Source: Verrucomicrobiaceae bacterium (GTDB lineage Bacteria; Verrucomicrobiota; Verrucomicrobiia; Verrucomicrobiales; Verrucomicrobiaceae). Taken from it: a DNA stretch of 64,000 bases. The notes below the pieces were generated by a model, which ran no database searches, had not been told where the DNA came from, and worked only from the letters and a program-made list of their open reading frames with translations. Positions 1 through 8,797 of the stretch are shown piece by piece. The position numbers were made by a program, and so were the translations under genes. Location: assembly GCA_016795365.1 (NCBI GenBank), contig JAEUHN010000047.1, positions 124,001-188,000 of the forward strand, given 5' to 3'. Position 1 is the stretch's first letter. Each line of letters begins with the position of its first letter.

Positions 1-584
1 TGATCGCGAAATACACTCCAGAAACCGAGGGCGACTAGAATCCCTGCCAAGCCATAGATCCAGCCTACCCAGCGCCAACTACTGAAAAGGGCGATGACCA
101 CAGACGCGGTGAGCACTGGAGCTAACCCAAGGCCGAGGCGACCACCCATCGAAATGATGCTGCTCCCGAGACCACGCCATTTGGTGTGAGCCCAGCAGGT
201 TAGAATACCACTGCTGGCCGGATAGGCACCGGCTTCTGTGAGCCCGCAACCGATGCGTGCGATAGCGAGCGTGGTGAAGCCCTGGGACAGGCTCGTGGCT
301 ATGGTGAACAATGACCACAGCACGATGTAAATCGTCATCAAAATCCGCGCGCCGTAGCGATCACTCAACCAACCAGCAGGCACTTGAGCGAGAGCATAGG
401 CCCAGAAGAATGCCCCCTTGATCCAAGCAAGCTGAGGCGGTGTCAGGTGAATGTCGCCCTTGAATGAGTCTGAATCGACGATCCATCCCAGGCAGGCACG
501 ATCCAGATACATCATGAAGGCCACCATCGTGGCCATGCCGAGCACAGAGAATCGAACCTGGGTGGGAGCAGCGGTGGTGGTCAT
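1..584 (-). CDS. MFS transporter, N-terminal part (cut by window edge)
   Basis: The frame opens with ATG at 584 and stays open to base 1, giving about 194 residues of the N-terminal half of a major facilitator. Helix 1 carries the YLDRACLGW segment. The loop 2-3 signature follows as GWLSDRYGARIL, and helices 4-5 contain GLTEAGAYPASSG, which resembles the anion:cation symporter (ACS) branch that imports sugar acids and organic anions. It should be an inner-membrane importer. It lies 57 bp downstream of the hscB-like gene on the same strand, so it may be co-transcribed, but no functional link is visible. The substrate cannot be told. A second MFS gene of the same general type lies at 54822-56093. 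Confidence 0.85.
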   Translation of the reverse strand, partial: MTTTAAPTQVRFSVLGMATMVAFMMYLDRACLGWIVDSDSFKGDIHLTPPQLAWIKGAFFWAYALAQVPAGWLSDRYGARILMTIYIVLWSLFTIATSLSQGFTTLAIARIGCGLTEAGAYPASSGILTCWAHTKWRGLGSSIISMGGRLGLGLAPVLTASVVIALFSSWRWVGWIYGLAGILVALGFWSVFRD

Positions 585-641
585 GCAGCGGAGTTAAAGT
601 CGTCCGCCGTCGCACTGATGTTTCGTCGATTGCGAGCCAGA

Positions 642-1169
642 CTACATCAGCTTGAGCAGCAGCTCGCGCACCTGAGCCTGCCATTTGGCGAGGTAGGCAA
701 AGCGAGCCTGCGCCGCGGCCAGGCCTTGCCAGTTACCTTCGATAGCAGCTAGCGACGACTCCAGCTCGCTGCGCTTGGCATCGAGCGCGGTCCCGATTTC
801 CTCCAGCGTTTCGCGCGTGGCGAACGTCTGGCCTTCGAGCAACGCCTTGCTCAGAGCGGTCTGCGCCTTGCTTCGCCTCTCGATCAAAGCCTCCGCTTCA
901 GGCCTCGCCTTGCCGAGATTCATGAACAGCGACATGAGATCATCGCTCATCGTCACGGTGCGCCATTGCTTGGCGTCCTCGGGTGCCGCGAGATCAATGA
1001 GGTGCCGCAGTCGCTTGTCGGGCGCGAGCAGCAGTTCGAAGGCCGCGTTCAGCGCCGCGCGATCCGCGTCTGCCGACTTCGACTTCTCGAAGTAAGCCAC
1101 GCGCACAGCTTCCTCGCTGAGTGCTGCTTGCTGAGGCAATCCGAGGACGTCGAACGCATTCATCGTCAT
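642..1169 (-). CDS. HscB/J-domain-like co-chaperone lacking HPD
   Basis: 175 residues. The N-terminus (MNAFDVLGLP) and the helical C-terminus ending in YLAKWQAQVRELLLKLM have the layout of HscB, the J-type co-chaperone that brings Fe-S scaffold protein to HscA. The loop that should carry His-Pro-Asp is missing: the helix around AYFEKSKS passes directly into ADADRAALNAAFELL. HPD is required to stimulate Hsp70 ATPase, so this protein either lost that role or acts differently. Its ATG shares one base with the stop of the iscA-type gene (TGATG), indicating translational coupling and supporting an Fe-S role. An alternative start is the second Met at 1163. The HscB assignment rests on architecture and context. 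Confidence 0.6.
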   Translation of the reverse strand: MTMNAFDVLGLPQQAALSEEAVRVAYFEKSKSADADRAALNAAFELLLAPDKRLRHLIDLAAPEDAKQWRTVTMSDDLMSLFMNLGKARPEAEALIERRSKAQTALSKALLEGQTFATRETLEEIGTALDAKRSELESSLAAIEGNWQGLAAAQARFAYLAKWQAQVRELLLKLM

Positions 1170-1540
1170 CAGGCCGCGAAGCTCTCACCGCATGAACAGG
1201 TCACGACCGCGTTCGGGTTCTTCACCTTGAAGCCGCCCTGCTGGAGATCGTCGCTGAAGTCGAGTTCCGATCCGGTCACAAACAACGCGCTCTTCGGGTC
1301 GATGACCACACGCACTTCGTTGCTCAGCACCATGATGTCGCGGTTCGCCGGGCCATCCACGAGGTCCATCTTGTATTGCAGTCCCGAGCAGCCGCCGCCC
1401 ACCACGGCCACACGCAGCGCACCGTGCTCGGCGCGACCCTGCTTCTTGAGCAGGCTCGTGAGCTTGTTCGCGGCATTGGGAAGCACCTTGATGAGCTTCT
1501 CATTGCCGAGCTTGTAGTTGATCGCGGGGGCTTCGGTCAT
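1169..1540 (-). CDS. HesB/IscA-family (A-type) Fe-S cluster carrier protein
   Basis: 123 residues, the usual size for the A-type family (IscA, SufA, ErpA), which carry or insert Fe-S clusters in the cytoplasm. The three ligand cysteines are present: Cys51 in VVGGGCSGLQY and Cys115/Cys117 in the C-terminal TCSCGESF motif. The start at 1540 gives MTEAPAINYK. The frame extends further upstream but that part has no family similarity. It is the first gene of a minus-strand unit and its stop overlaps the hscB-like start. The intergenic stretch 1541-1620 is shared with the divergent transglutaminase operon. Which A-type subfamily it belongs to cannot be decided here. Confidence 0.9.
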   Translation of the reverse strand: MTEAPAINYKLGNEKLIKVLPNAANKLTSLLKKQGRAEHGALRVAVVGGGCSGLQYKMDLVDGPANRDIMVLSNEVRVVIDPKSALFVTGSELDFSDDLQQGGFKVKNPNAVVTCSCGESFAA

Positions 1541-1620
1541 GGGTGTCAGGTAAACACAATACGTCGCGGCGCAAGGACAGCGCACAAGCTGGCACGATTG
1601 CTGCAACTTCAGGAAGCCGA

Positions 1621-4600
1621 ATGTCCATCCACGTCGCCCTGCATCACCGCACCAGCTACCGTTATGACCGAGAAGTGAATCTCGGTCCGCAAGTCGTCCG
1701 TCTGCGCCCCGCGCCACACGCACGCACGCGCATCCTGGGCTACTCGATGAAGGTGCATCCGCAGCCGCACTTCCTGAACTGGCAGCAGGACCCGCAGTCG
1801 AACTACCTCGGCCGCCTCGTCTTCCCGGAGAAGACTCGCGAGCTGACCATCACGGTCGATCTCGTGGCGGAGATGGCGGTGTTCAATCCCTTCGATTTCT
1901 TCCTCGAGCCCGCCGCTGAAAAGTTCCCCTTCGCCTACGATCCTGCGCTGGATCACGAGCTGGAGCCCTTCCAGTTGAAGCAGCCAATGCAGCCCTACTT
2001 CCTGGCGTATCTGTCGGATGTGCGGACGCAGATCCTCGGCGATGCCTATTTGTGGAAACATCAGCCCGGCACGCATTCGGAGACCGGTGGTGACACGCAT
2101 CATGGCGGTGGCGTGCTGCCTGCTGAGAACCAGCTCAAAGCCGAGGCGGACGCTGATCCGCGCCCGCGCACCATCGACTTCCTCGTCGCGATCAATCAGA
2201 AGGTCTGGAAGGACATCAGCTACACCGTGCGCATGGAGCCCGGTGTGCAGACGCCGGAGGAGACGCTCACCAAGAAGAGCGGCTCGTGCCGCGATTCCGC
2301 GTGGCTGCTGTGCCAACTCATGAGGCACTGCGGTCTGGCGTCGCGCTTCGTCAGTGGCTACCTCATTCAGCTCGCACCCGATGTGAAGTCCCTCGATGGC
2401 CCGAGCGGCCCCGAGAAGGACTTCACCGACCTGCACGCTTGGTGCGAAGTCTATCTACCAGGAGCTGGTTGGATCGGGCTCGATCCCACGAGTGGACTGC
2501 TCGCTGGCGAAGGACACATCCCACTGGCTTGCGCGCCTGATCCGTCCAGCGCAGCGCCGATCACCGGAGCCGTCGATGAAGCCGAAGTCGAATTCGACTT
2601 CGCGATGCACATCTCGCGTGTGCATGAATCGGCGCGCGTCACACGACCTTACAGCGATGAGCAGTGGGCCGAGATCGAAGCGCTCGGCCATCGCGTCGAT
2701 GCCGACCTGAAACACAATGACGTCCGTCTCACGATGGGCGGCGAGCCGACGTTCGTTTCCATCGATGACTACGACGGACCCGAGTGGAACACCGTCGCGC
2801 TCGGACCGATGAAGCGTCGTCTAGCCGATCAACTGCTGCGGCGCTTGCAGGATCGTTTTGCACCTGGGGCCTTCCTTCACCATGGCCAAGGCAAGTGGTA
2901 TCCCGGCGAGCAGTTGCCGCGTTGGTCGTTTGGTTGCTACTGGCGCAAGGATGGTCAGCCCGCATGGGAAGACATCTCACTCATCGCGGACGATAGCCGC
3001 AACTACGGCTACACCGAGCACGATGCCGAGCGCTTCATGCAAGCGCTGAGCGCTGCGCTCGACATTGATCCGAAGTGGATCATTCCCGGCTACGAGGACG
3101 CGCTCTACTACCTGTGGCGCGAGCGTCGCCTGCCGCCTAACGTGACGCCTGCCAACAACAAGCTCGAAGACCCCATCGAGCGCGCACGCATGGCCAAGGT
3201 CTTCTCACAGGGCCTCAACAAGATCATCGGCTACGCGCTGCCGATTCAACGCAGCTGGGCCAATGGCTGGCCGTATTGGGCCAGCGGTCCGTGGTTCCTG
3301 CGACCCGAGACCTTGTATCTAATCCCGGGCGATTCGCCCATGGGCTTCCGCTTGCCGCTCGATGGTCAGCCTTGGGTCTCGAAGTCCGACTATCCGTATC
3401 TCAACGAACTCGATCCACTCGCGCCGAGAGATGCCTTGCCACCGAAGCCGAAGTTCGCGCCGCAGCGGTTCATCGCCTCCGGGATTGGTTCTGCCGGCAC
3501 CGAGAAGGAACCCACCCAGCTCACGCCGATCGTGTCAGGTCGAGCGATTGGCGGCTGGAGTTCGAGCGGCCAGGCGATTCCGTTCAGCAAGCCCGAGTTC
3601 CGCGATCAGTCTGATACTTCACGCGAGCCGAACCAATTCGAATCAGCTTCGTGGATCGTGCGCACCGCCATGTGTGTGGAGGCACGCGAGGGCAAGCTGC
3701 ATGTCTTCATGCCGCCCGTGGCCACGCTGGAGGACTACCTCGAGATCGTCTCCGCTGTGGAAGCCACGGCCAAGCACCTGAGCATGCCCGTCTTGTTGGA
3801 GGGTTACACGCCGCCGTATGATCCGCGCATGAACGTGCTCAAGGTCACGCCTGACCCTGGCGTGATCGAGGTGAACATCCAGCCTGCGGAATCGTGGGAC
3901 GAGATGGTGAAGATCACCACGACGCTCTACGACGAAGCTCGCCAAGTGCGACTCGGCACCGAGAAGTTCATGGTCGATGGCAAGCACACCGGCACTGGTG
4001 GCGGCAATCACATCGTCGTGGGCGGCAGCGTGCCGTCGGACAGTCCGTTCCTGCGCCGACCCGATCTCTTGCGCAGCTTGCTGACCTACTGGCAGCATCA
4101 TCCGGCGCTGTCGTTCTTGTTCAGCGGTCTCTTCATCGGCCCCACCAGTCAGGCGCCGCGCATCGACGAGGCGCGCAATGACTCGCTCTACGAGCTGGAG
4201 ATCGCCTTCAATCAAATCGAGCCCTTCAAGAAGGTGCCCGCGTGGCTGGTCGATCGCATCTTCCGCCACTTGCTCGTCGATTCGACGGGCAACACCCATC
4301 GCGCCGAGTTCTGCATCGACAAGCTCTACTCGCCCGACAGCTCGACCGGTCGTCTCGGCCTCGTTGAGTTGCGCGCCTTTGAAATGCCGCCACACGCGCG
4401 CATGAGCCTCACGCAGCAGCTCGTGCTGCGCGCTTTGATCGCACGCTTCTGGGCCGAGCCCTACACCAAGCCGCTCGTTCGCTGGGGCACGGAGATTCAT
4501 GACAAGTGGTTGCTGCCGCACTTCATCTGGCAGGACATGCAGGAGGTCACCGAAGACCTCACCGCGTCCGGCTATCCGATGGACATCAGCTGGTTCGAGC

Positions 4601-5157
4601 CACACTTCGAGTTCCGTTTCCCGTTCGTGGGTGATCATCAGGTGCGCGACCTTCGCATCGAACTGCGCCATGCCTTGGAGCCGTGGCATGTGCTTGGTGA
4701 AGAAGGCACGCCCGGTGGCACCGCGCGCTTCGTCGATTCATCGGTCGAGCGCATTCAGGTCAAGGTCAACAGCGCCACGGACTCGCGTCATCAGCTCATG
4801 TGCAATGGCCAGCCCATCCCGCTGCAACCGACTGGCACCAACGGCGAATACGTGGCTGCGGTGCGATACCGTGCATGGCAGCCATCGTCGTGCTTGCACC
4901 CGACCATCGGCGTTCATGGACCGCTCGTGTTTGATGTCGCTGACAAGTGGAACGACCGCAGCATCGGCGGATGCACCTATCACGTCATGCATCCCGGTGG
5001 CCGCAGCTACGACACCTTCCCCGTGAATGGTTATGAAGCCGAGAGCCGTCGCCTCGCGCGCTTTTTCCGCCATGGCCACACCGGTGGTCGCATCAACATC
5101 GTGCCACCCACGATCAACCCCGAGTGCCCGCTGACGTTGGATTTGAGACTGAGCTGA
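1621..5157 (+). CDS. transglutaminase-like protease fused to DUF2126 (putative amidoligase)
   Basis: 1178 residues. Residues 1-330 form a bacterial transglutaminase-like domain: an N-terminal beta module starting HVALHHRTSYRYD, then the thiol triad Cys223 (SGSCRDSAW), His272 (DLHAWCEVY) and Asp288 (GLDPTSG). From about residue 360 (LTMGGEPTFVSIDD) to the end the protein matches the DUF2126 family, annotated in Pfam as a putative amidoligase. Established knowledge: this architecture recurs beside circularly permuted ATP-grasp, alpha-E and transglutaminase genes and was predicted by comparative genomics to make or cut isopeptide/amide bonds in small peptides; to my knowledge the substrate is unknown. 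The start ATG at 1621 was chosen because the family N-terminus begins there. It has no signal peptide, so it should be cytoplasmic. First gene of the 1621-11275 cluster. Confidence 0.88.
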   Translation: MSIHVALHHRTSYRYDREVNLGPQVVRLRPAPHARTRILGYSMKVHPQPHFLNWQQDPQSNYLGRLVFPEKTRELTITVDLVAEMAVFNPFDFFLEPAAEKFPFAYDPALDHELEPFQLKQPMQPYFLAYLSDVRTQILGDAYLWKHQPGTHSETGGDTHHGGGVLPAENQLKAEADADPRPRTIDFLVAINQKVWKDISYTVRMEPGVQTPEETLTKKSGSCRDSAWLLCQLMRHCGLASRFVSGYLIQLAPDVKSLDGPSGPEKDFTDLHAWCEVYLPGAGWIGLDPTSGLLAGEGHIPLACAPDPSSAAPITGAVDEAEVEFDFAMHISRVHESARVTRPYSDEQWAEIEALGHRVDADLKHNDVRLTMGGEPTFVSIDDYDGPEWNTVALGPMKRRLADQLLRRLQDRFAPGAFLHHGQGKWYPGEQLPRWSFGCYWRKDGQPAWEDISLIADDSRNYGYTEHDAERFMQALSAALDIDPKWIIPGYEDALYYLWRERRLPPNVTPANNKLEDPIERARMAKVFSQGLNKIIGYALPIQRSWANGWPYWASGPWFLRPETLYLIPGDSPMGFRLPLDGQPWVSKSDYPYLNELDPLAPRDALPPKPKFAPQRFIASGIGSAGTEKEPTQLTPIVSGRAIGGWSSSGQAIPFSKPEFRDQSDTSREPNQFESASWIVRTAMCVEAREGKLHVFMPPVATLEDYLEIVSAVEATAKHLSMPVLLEGYTPPYDPRMNVLKVTPDPGVIEVNIQPAESWDEMVKITTTLYDEARQVRLGTEKFMVDGKHTGTGGGNHIVVGGSVPSDSPFLRRPDLLRSLLTYWQHHPALSFLFSGLFIGPTSQAPRIDEARNDSLYELEIAFNQIEPFKKVPAWLVDRIFRHLLVDSTGNTHRAEFCIDKLYSPDSSTGRLGLVELRAFEMPPHARMSLTQQLVLRALIARFWAEPYTKPLVRWGTEIHDKWLLPHFIWQDMQEVTEDLTASGYPMDISWFEPHFEFRFPFVGDHQVRDLRIELRHALEPWHVLGEEGTPGGTARFVDSSVERIQVKVNSATDSRHQLMCNGQPIPLQPTGTNGEYVAAVRYRAWQPSSCLHPTIGVHGPLVFDVADKWNDRSIGGCTYHVMHPGGRSYDTFPVNGYEAESRRLARFFRHGHTGGRINIVPPTINPECPLTLDLRLS

Positions 5158-5163
5158 AAAAGA

Positions 5164-5191
5164 GAGTGATCACGGTAGTGATTGTTCACTC
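5164..5191 (+). other. nested inverted repeat between operon genes
   Basis: Just after the stop at 5157, GAGTGA (5164-5169) pairs with TCACTC (5186-5191). Inside it TCAC (5170-5173) pairs with GTGA (5178-5181) around a GGTA loop, with a TTGT bulge. No T-run follows, so this is not a standard terminator. It could be an RNA-processing or attenuation element between the first two genes, or chance. Confidence 0.35.
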
Positions 5192-5307
5192 CCGGACTTG
5201 AGCACCCCCGGCAGGCTCGGCACTCTAGCTGCTGCCCCACATTGCTCCAACCACCAGTGCCCGACTTGAACCCTCCCCCCCCTGTTTCCCAGTCTCAATC
5301 CCAGTCG

Positions 5308-7830
5308 ATGGTCCCGGCCCGGTCCCGTTTGTTGCGGGATTACCGGACTGCGGCTGGAGCTTTCGACGAGGTGCAGGACAGCACGGGCCAGGTGCGTCCG
5401 CACTATCGCACGCTGATGGCGGAACTTGAGGACCTGGGCTCCGAGGAGCTTCAGCGCCGGTGGGAGACAGGTCGTCGGTTCATTCACGAGCAAGGTGTCA
5501 CTTACAACGTGTATGGCGACCCCATGGGCATGGAGCGTCCGTGGGAACTCGATCCCGTGCCGATGGTGATCGCAGCGGATGAGTGGAAACAACTCGAAAC
5601 CGCCTTGATCCAGCGGGCCACGTTGATCAATGCCGTGCTCGCCGACTGTTACGGGGATCAGAAGTTGATCCATCAAGGTGGGCTGCCTCCGGCACTCGTG
5701 CTTTCGCAGCTCGATTTCTTGCGTCCTTGCCATGGCATCAAGCCGGCCAATGGTGTGTTCCTCGATTGTTATGCGGTTGATCTCGCTCGTTCGCCCGATG
5801 GCAAGTGGTGGGCGATCTCGGATCGCACCCAGATTCCCACCGGCGCTGGCTACACGCTGGCCAATCGTCTGGTCACATCTCGCGTGCTGCCTGAGGTGTT
5901 TCGCGATTGCAATGTCCAGCGTCTGGCGGGCTTCTATGGTCACATGCGTGACTCGCTCGCGCGCCTGGCGAACCGTCGCACGGACGATCCGCGCATCGTG
6001 GTGCTCACCCCTGGGCCGCACAATGAGACTTACTTCGAGCAATCCTACCTCGCGCGCTATCTCGGATACTCGCTCGTCGAGGGACAAGATCTCACCGTGC
6101 GCGATGGGCGTGTGTTTTTGAAGACATTGAGCGGACTGGAGCCGGTCGATGTGATTCTGCGTCGAGTGGACGATGACTTTTGCGATCCGCTCGAGCTGCG
6201 CAATCACTCCATGCTCGGCGTTCCAGGGCTGGTCGAGGCCTTGCGAAGTGGTTCCGTGGCGGTGGCGAACAGTCTCGGCAGCGGCTTGCTTCAGAGCCCA
6301 GCTTTCATGGCCTTCCTGCCGGGCTTGTGTAAGCAATTGCTGGGCGAAGAACTCAAGCTCTCGTCCGTGGCCACCTGGTGGTGCGGGCAGAAGTCAGCTG
6401 AGCAGCATGTCCTGACGAATCTGCACAAGCTTTTCGTGAAGCCTGCCCTGCGATCACAAGCCAAGGGCATGCCACCGGGCGGTGCAGCGGCGATGTCTGA
6501 AAGCGAACTCGCCGAACTGAAGAAACGCATTCAGTTCCAGCCGCATCTTTATGTCGCTCAGGAGCGGGTGGAACTCTCCACGGCACCCACCTGGATCGAT
6601 GGCAAGCTGATGCCACGCCCGGTGGCGATGCGCGTGTATCTCGTCGCGGGCGAGAATGGCTACCATGTGATGCCCGGCGGTCTCGCACGCATCGCACCGC
6701 TCGATGGTGCACGAATGATCTCGATGCAGAAAGGCGGATCGAGCAAGGACGTGTGGGTGCTCAATGATGGACCCGTGCCAGATGTCACGCTGCTGCCGCG
6801 ATCTGCGGATGCGATCCAGCTTCGCCGGACAGGCAACAATCTGCCGAGCCGTGTGGCGGACAATCTCTACTGGCTGGGCCGCTATGCGGAACGCGCCGAA
6901 TGCACCGCACGCCTGCTGCGCAGTTCGTTGATCCGTTTGAATTCGGAGAGCGCGAGCAGCGCCATCGCTCTGCTGGAGCCCTTCCTGCGAACACTCGAAG
7001 CTCAGGATCAGCTGCCTGTCGGTCGAGCTCAGGCAATGCTGACGGCCAACACAGAAGCGCTCGAAGCCGAGCTGCTCACAATTATTCTCGATGACCAGCG
7101 CGCGGGCAGCTTGTCGAGCATTGCGGAGAATCTTCAGCGGCTCGGGATGCTGGTGCGCGATCGCACGTCGAACGACTTCTGGCGTGCGCTGAGCAAGCTG
7201 AGCGACACCATTCAGCAGAGTGCTCATGCCAGCGAGTTCCTCATTGGCGATGCCATCGTGCTGCTCAATCAGATGCTGCTGGATCTCGCCGCACTGCACG
7301 GCCTCGCGTATGAAAACATGACCCGGGCCCAGGGCTGGCGGTTCCTGGACATTGGCCGCCGTATCGAGCGGACGATCTACATGAGCAGCTTCCTCAGCCA
7401 TGCCCTCAGCTCGTCGATTGCCGATACGCCGAGCGCTCTGGAGGCCGTGCTCGAGATGGCGGACAGTGCGATTACTTACCGGTCACGTTACAACCTCATG
7501 CCGCACATCGCGGCGGTCTATGATCTGGTGATGCTGGACGAGACCAATCCGCGGTCACTGCTTTTCCAGTTCCGACAGCTCACGAAGCACCTGGAACGTC
7601 TGCCATCTGATTCGTCAGCGTTGCCCAGTCCCGCGCACCGCACCTTGATCGAGGCCGTGACCAAGCTGCGCCTCACCGATCCGATGGTGCTCTCGACCGG
7701 CGGATCGGGCGTGGCGGAGACGCTGGAGCATCTGGAGAAGGCGATGCCGCGCCTCTCCGATGAACTCGCGGTGAACTACTTCGCGCACTCGGCGATCTCG
7801 CGGGCTGGCAGTGCTGATGTGGGGGAATGA
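5308..7830 (+). CDS. circularly permuted ATP-grasp ligase fused to alpha-E domain
   Basis: 840 residues from ATG 5308. The first ~490 residues match the circularly permuted ATP-grasp family (formerly DUF404/DUF407): LLRDYRTAAGAFDEVQD near the start, GVTYNVYGDP, and ILRRVDDDFCDPLELR in the nucleotide-binding part. The remaining ~310 residues form the all-helical alpha-E domain (formerly DUF403), recognisable from NLYWLGRYAERAECTARLLR and WRFLDIGRRIERTIY. In many genomes these are two genes; here they are one polypeptide. ATP-grasp enzymes make acyl-phosphate intermediates and join carboxylates to amines, so this is the probable ligase of the cluster. The start is uncertain: the frame stays open upstream with a Pro/Ser/Gln-rich stretch, and there is no clear ribosome site before 5308. 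Confidence 0.88.
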   Translation: MVPARSRLLRDYRTAAGAFDEVQDSTGQVRPHYRTLMAELEDLGSEELQRRWETGRRFIHEQGVTYNVYGDPMGMERPWELDPVPMVIAADEWKQLETALIQRATLINAVLADCYGDQKLIHQGGLPPALVLSQLDFLRPCHGIKPANGVFLDCYAVDLARSPDGKWWAISDRTQIPTGAGYTLANRLVTSRVLPEVFRDCNVQRLAGFYGHMRDSLARLANRRTDDPRIVVLTPGPHNETYFEQSYLARYLGYSLVEGQDLTVRDGRVFLKTLSGLEPVDVILRRVDDDFCDPLELRNHSMLGVPGLVEALRSGSVAVANSLGSGLLQSPAFMAFLPGLCKQLLGEELKLSSVATWWCGQKSAEQHVLTNLHKLFVKPALRSQAKGMPPGGAAAMSESELAELKKRIQFQPHLYVAQERVELSTAPTWIDGKLMPRPVAMRVYLVAGENGYHVMPGGLARIAPLDGARMISMQKGGSSKDVWVLNDGPVPDVTLLPRSADAIQLRRTGNNLPSRVADNLYWLGRYAERAECTARLLRSSLIRLNSESASSAIALLEPFLRTLEAQDQLPVGRAQAMLTANTEALEAELLTIILDDQRAGSLSSIAENLQRLGMLVRDRTSNDFWRALSKLSDTIQQSAHASEFLIGDAIVLLNQMLLDLAALHGLAYENMTRAQGWRFLDIGRRIERTIYMSSFLSHALSSSIADTPSALEAVLEMADSAITYRSRYNLMPHIAAVYDLVMLDETNPRSLLFQFRQLTKHLERLPSDSSALPSPAHRTLIEAVTKLRLTDPMVLSTGGSGVAETLEHLEKAMPRLSDELAVNYFAHSAISRAGSADVGE

Positions 7831-7834
7831 GGTC

Positions 7835-8707
7835 ATGATATTTCGCATCACTCATCGCACCACCTATCGCTACAGTGAGCCCGTGACGGTCTCACAGCAT
7901 GCATCGCGCATGGCCCCACGATGCACGCCGCATCAGCAGGCTCGCGACTTCAAGCTGCAGATCAAACCGGTGCCTTCTTTGCAGAGCACGCGTCGGGATT
8001 ACTTCGGGAACAGTGTGTGCGTCTTCAGTGTCCAGGGCTTGCACAAGGAGCTGGACGTGACCGCGACAAGCACCGTGGAGACCAAGGCGCAGCCGAAGCA
8101 TGATCTCGCCAAGTCGCCCACGTTTGGCGATGTGCGCAGCATGTTCCTCGACCCCGTGTCGCCTGATTTGTGCGAGGCTTATCAGTTCGTGTTCGATTCA
8201 CCTCAGGTGCGTTGCCATCCTGACTACGCGGCCTACGCGCAAGCGAGCTTCGCGGCGGACAAACCTTTGCTCGAAGGCGTGCGTGATCTCACGCATCGCA
8301 TTCATGAGGACTTTAAGTTCGATCCCACGGCCACCACGGTGGCCACGCCGCTGGATGAGGTCTGGGCTAAGCGCCATGGCGTGTGTCAGGACTTTGCCCA
8401 CATGGCGATCGCCTGCCTGCGCAGCATTGGGTTGCCTGCCAGTTATGTGAGCGGTTACCTGCGCACTGTGCCGCCTCCTGGGAAGCCGAGGCTTGTGGGT
8501 GCGGATCAGAGCCACGCATGGTTCTCGGTGTATTGCCCCACGGTGGGCTGGGTGGACTTTGATCCCACCAATGACTGCCTCGTGGGAGAAGATCATCCGG
8601 TGGTGGCGATTGGTCGCGATTATAGCGACGTCAGCCCTCTCGTGGGCATCCTCACCGGCGGGGGCGAGCATCAGGTTTTCGTCGGCGTGGACGTGGAGCC
8701 GATTTGA
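7835..8707 (+). CDS. transglutaminase-like cysteine protease, small form
   Basis: 290 residues. It begins with the family-typical beta-domain motif MIFRITHRTTYRYSEP and carries the triad Cys184 (HGVCQDFAH), His227 (QSHAWFSVY) and Asp243 (VDFDPTND). The overall length and the SYVSGYLRT segment match stand-alone transglutaminase-like proteins (COG1305) regularly found beside the ATP-grasp/alpha-E gene. Only 4 bp separate it from that gene, so co-translation is likely. The ATG at 7835 was preferred over in-frame starts at 7811 and 7817, which overlap the upstream coding region and add residues before the conserved N-terminus. It probably hydrolyses or transfers peptide amide bonds made by the neighbouring ligases. 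No signal peptide. Confidence 0.9.
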   Translation: MIFRITHRTTYRYSEPVTVSQHASRMAPRCTPHQQARDFKLQIKPVPSLQSTRRDYFGNSVCVFSVQGLHKELDVTATSTVETKAQPKHDLAKSPTFGDVRSMFLDPVSPDLCEAYQFVFDSPQVRCHPDYAAYAQASFAADKPLLEGVRDLTHRIHEDFKFDPTATTVATPLDEVWAKRHGVCQDFAHMAIACLRSIGLPASYVSGYLRTVPPPGKPRLVGADQSHAWFSVYCPTVGWVDFDPTNDCLVGEDHPVVAIGRDYSDVSPLVGILTGGGEHQVFVGVDVEPI

Positions 8708-8797
8708 TTCGTGTCGTGCTCAAGCATTTGCTTGTGAACGCGCGGCGACTTTGGAAATCTAACGCCGCTTCGTTTTTCAATCCCCATCCCTCAAGCC

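Noticed and set aside
3643-4689. 348-codon open frame on the minus strand
   Set aside because: Antisense to the DUF2126 part of the first ligase-operon gene; no recognisable domain.
8721-8734. CAAGC-ATTT-GCTTG hairpin after the small transglutaminase
   Set aside because: Only a 5-bp stem with no T-run; too weak to call a terminator, and the same operon may continue into the ATPase gene.
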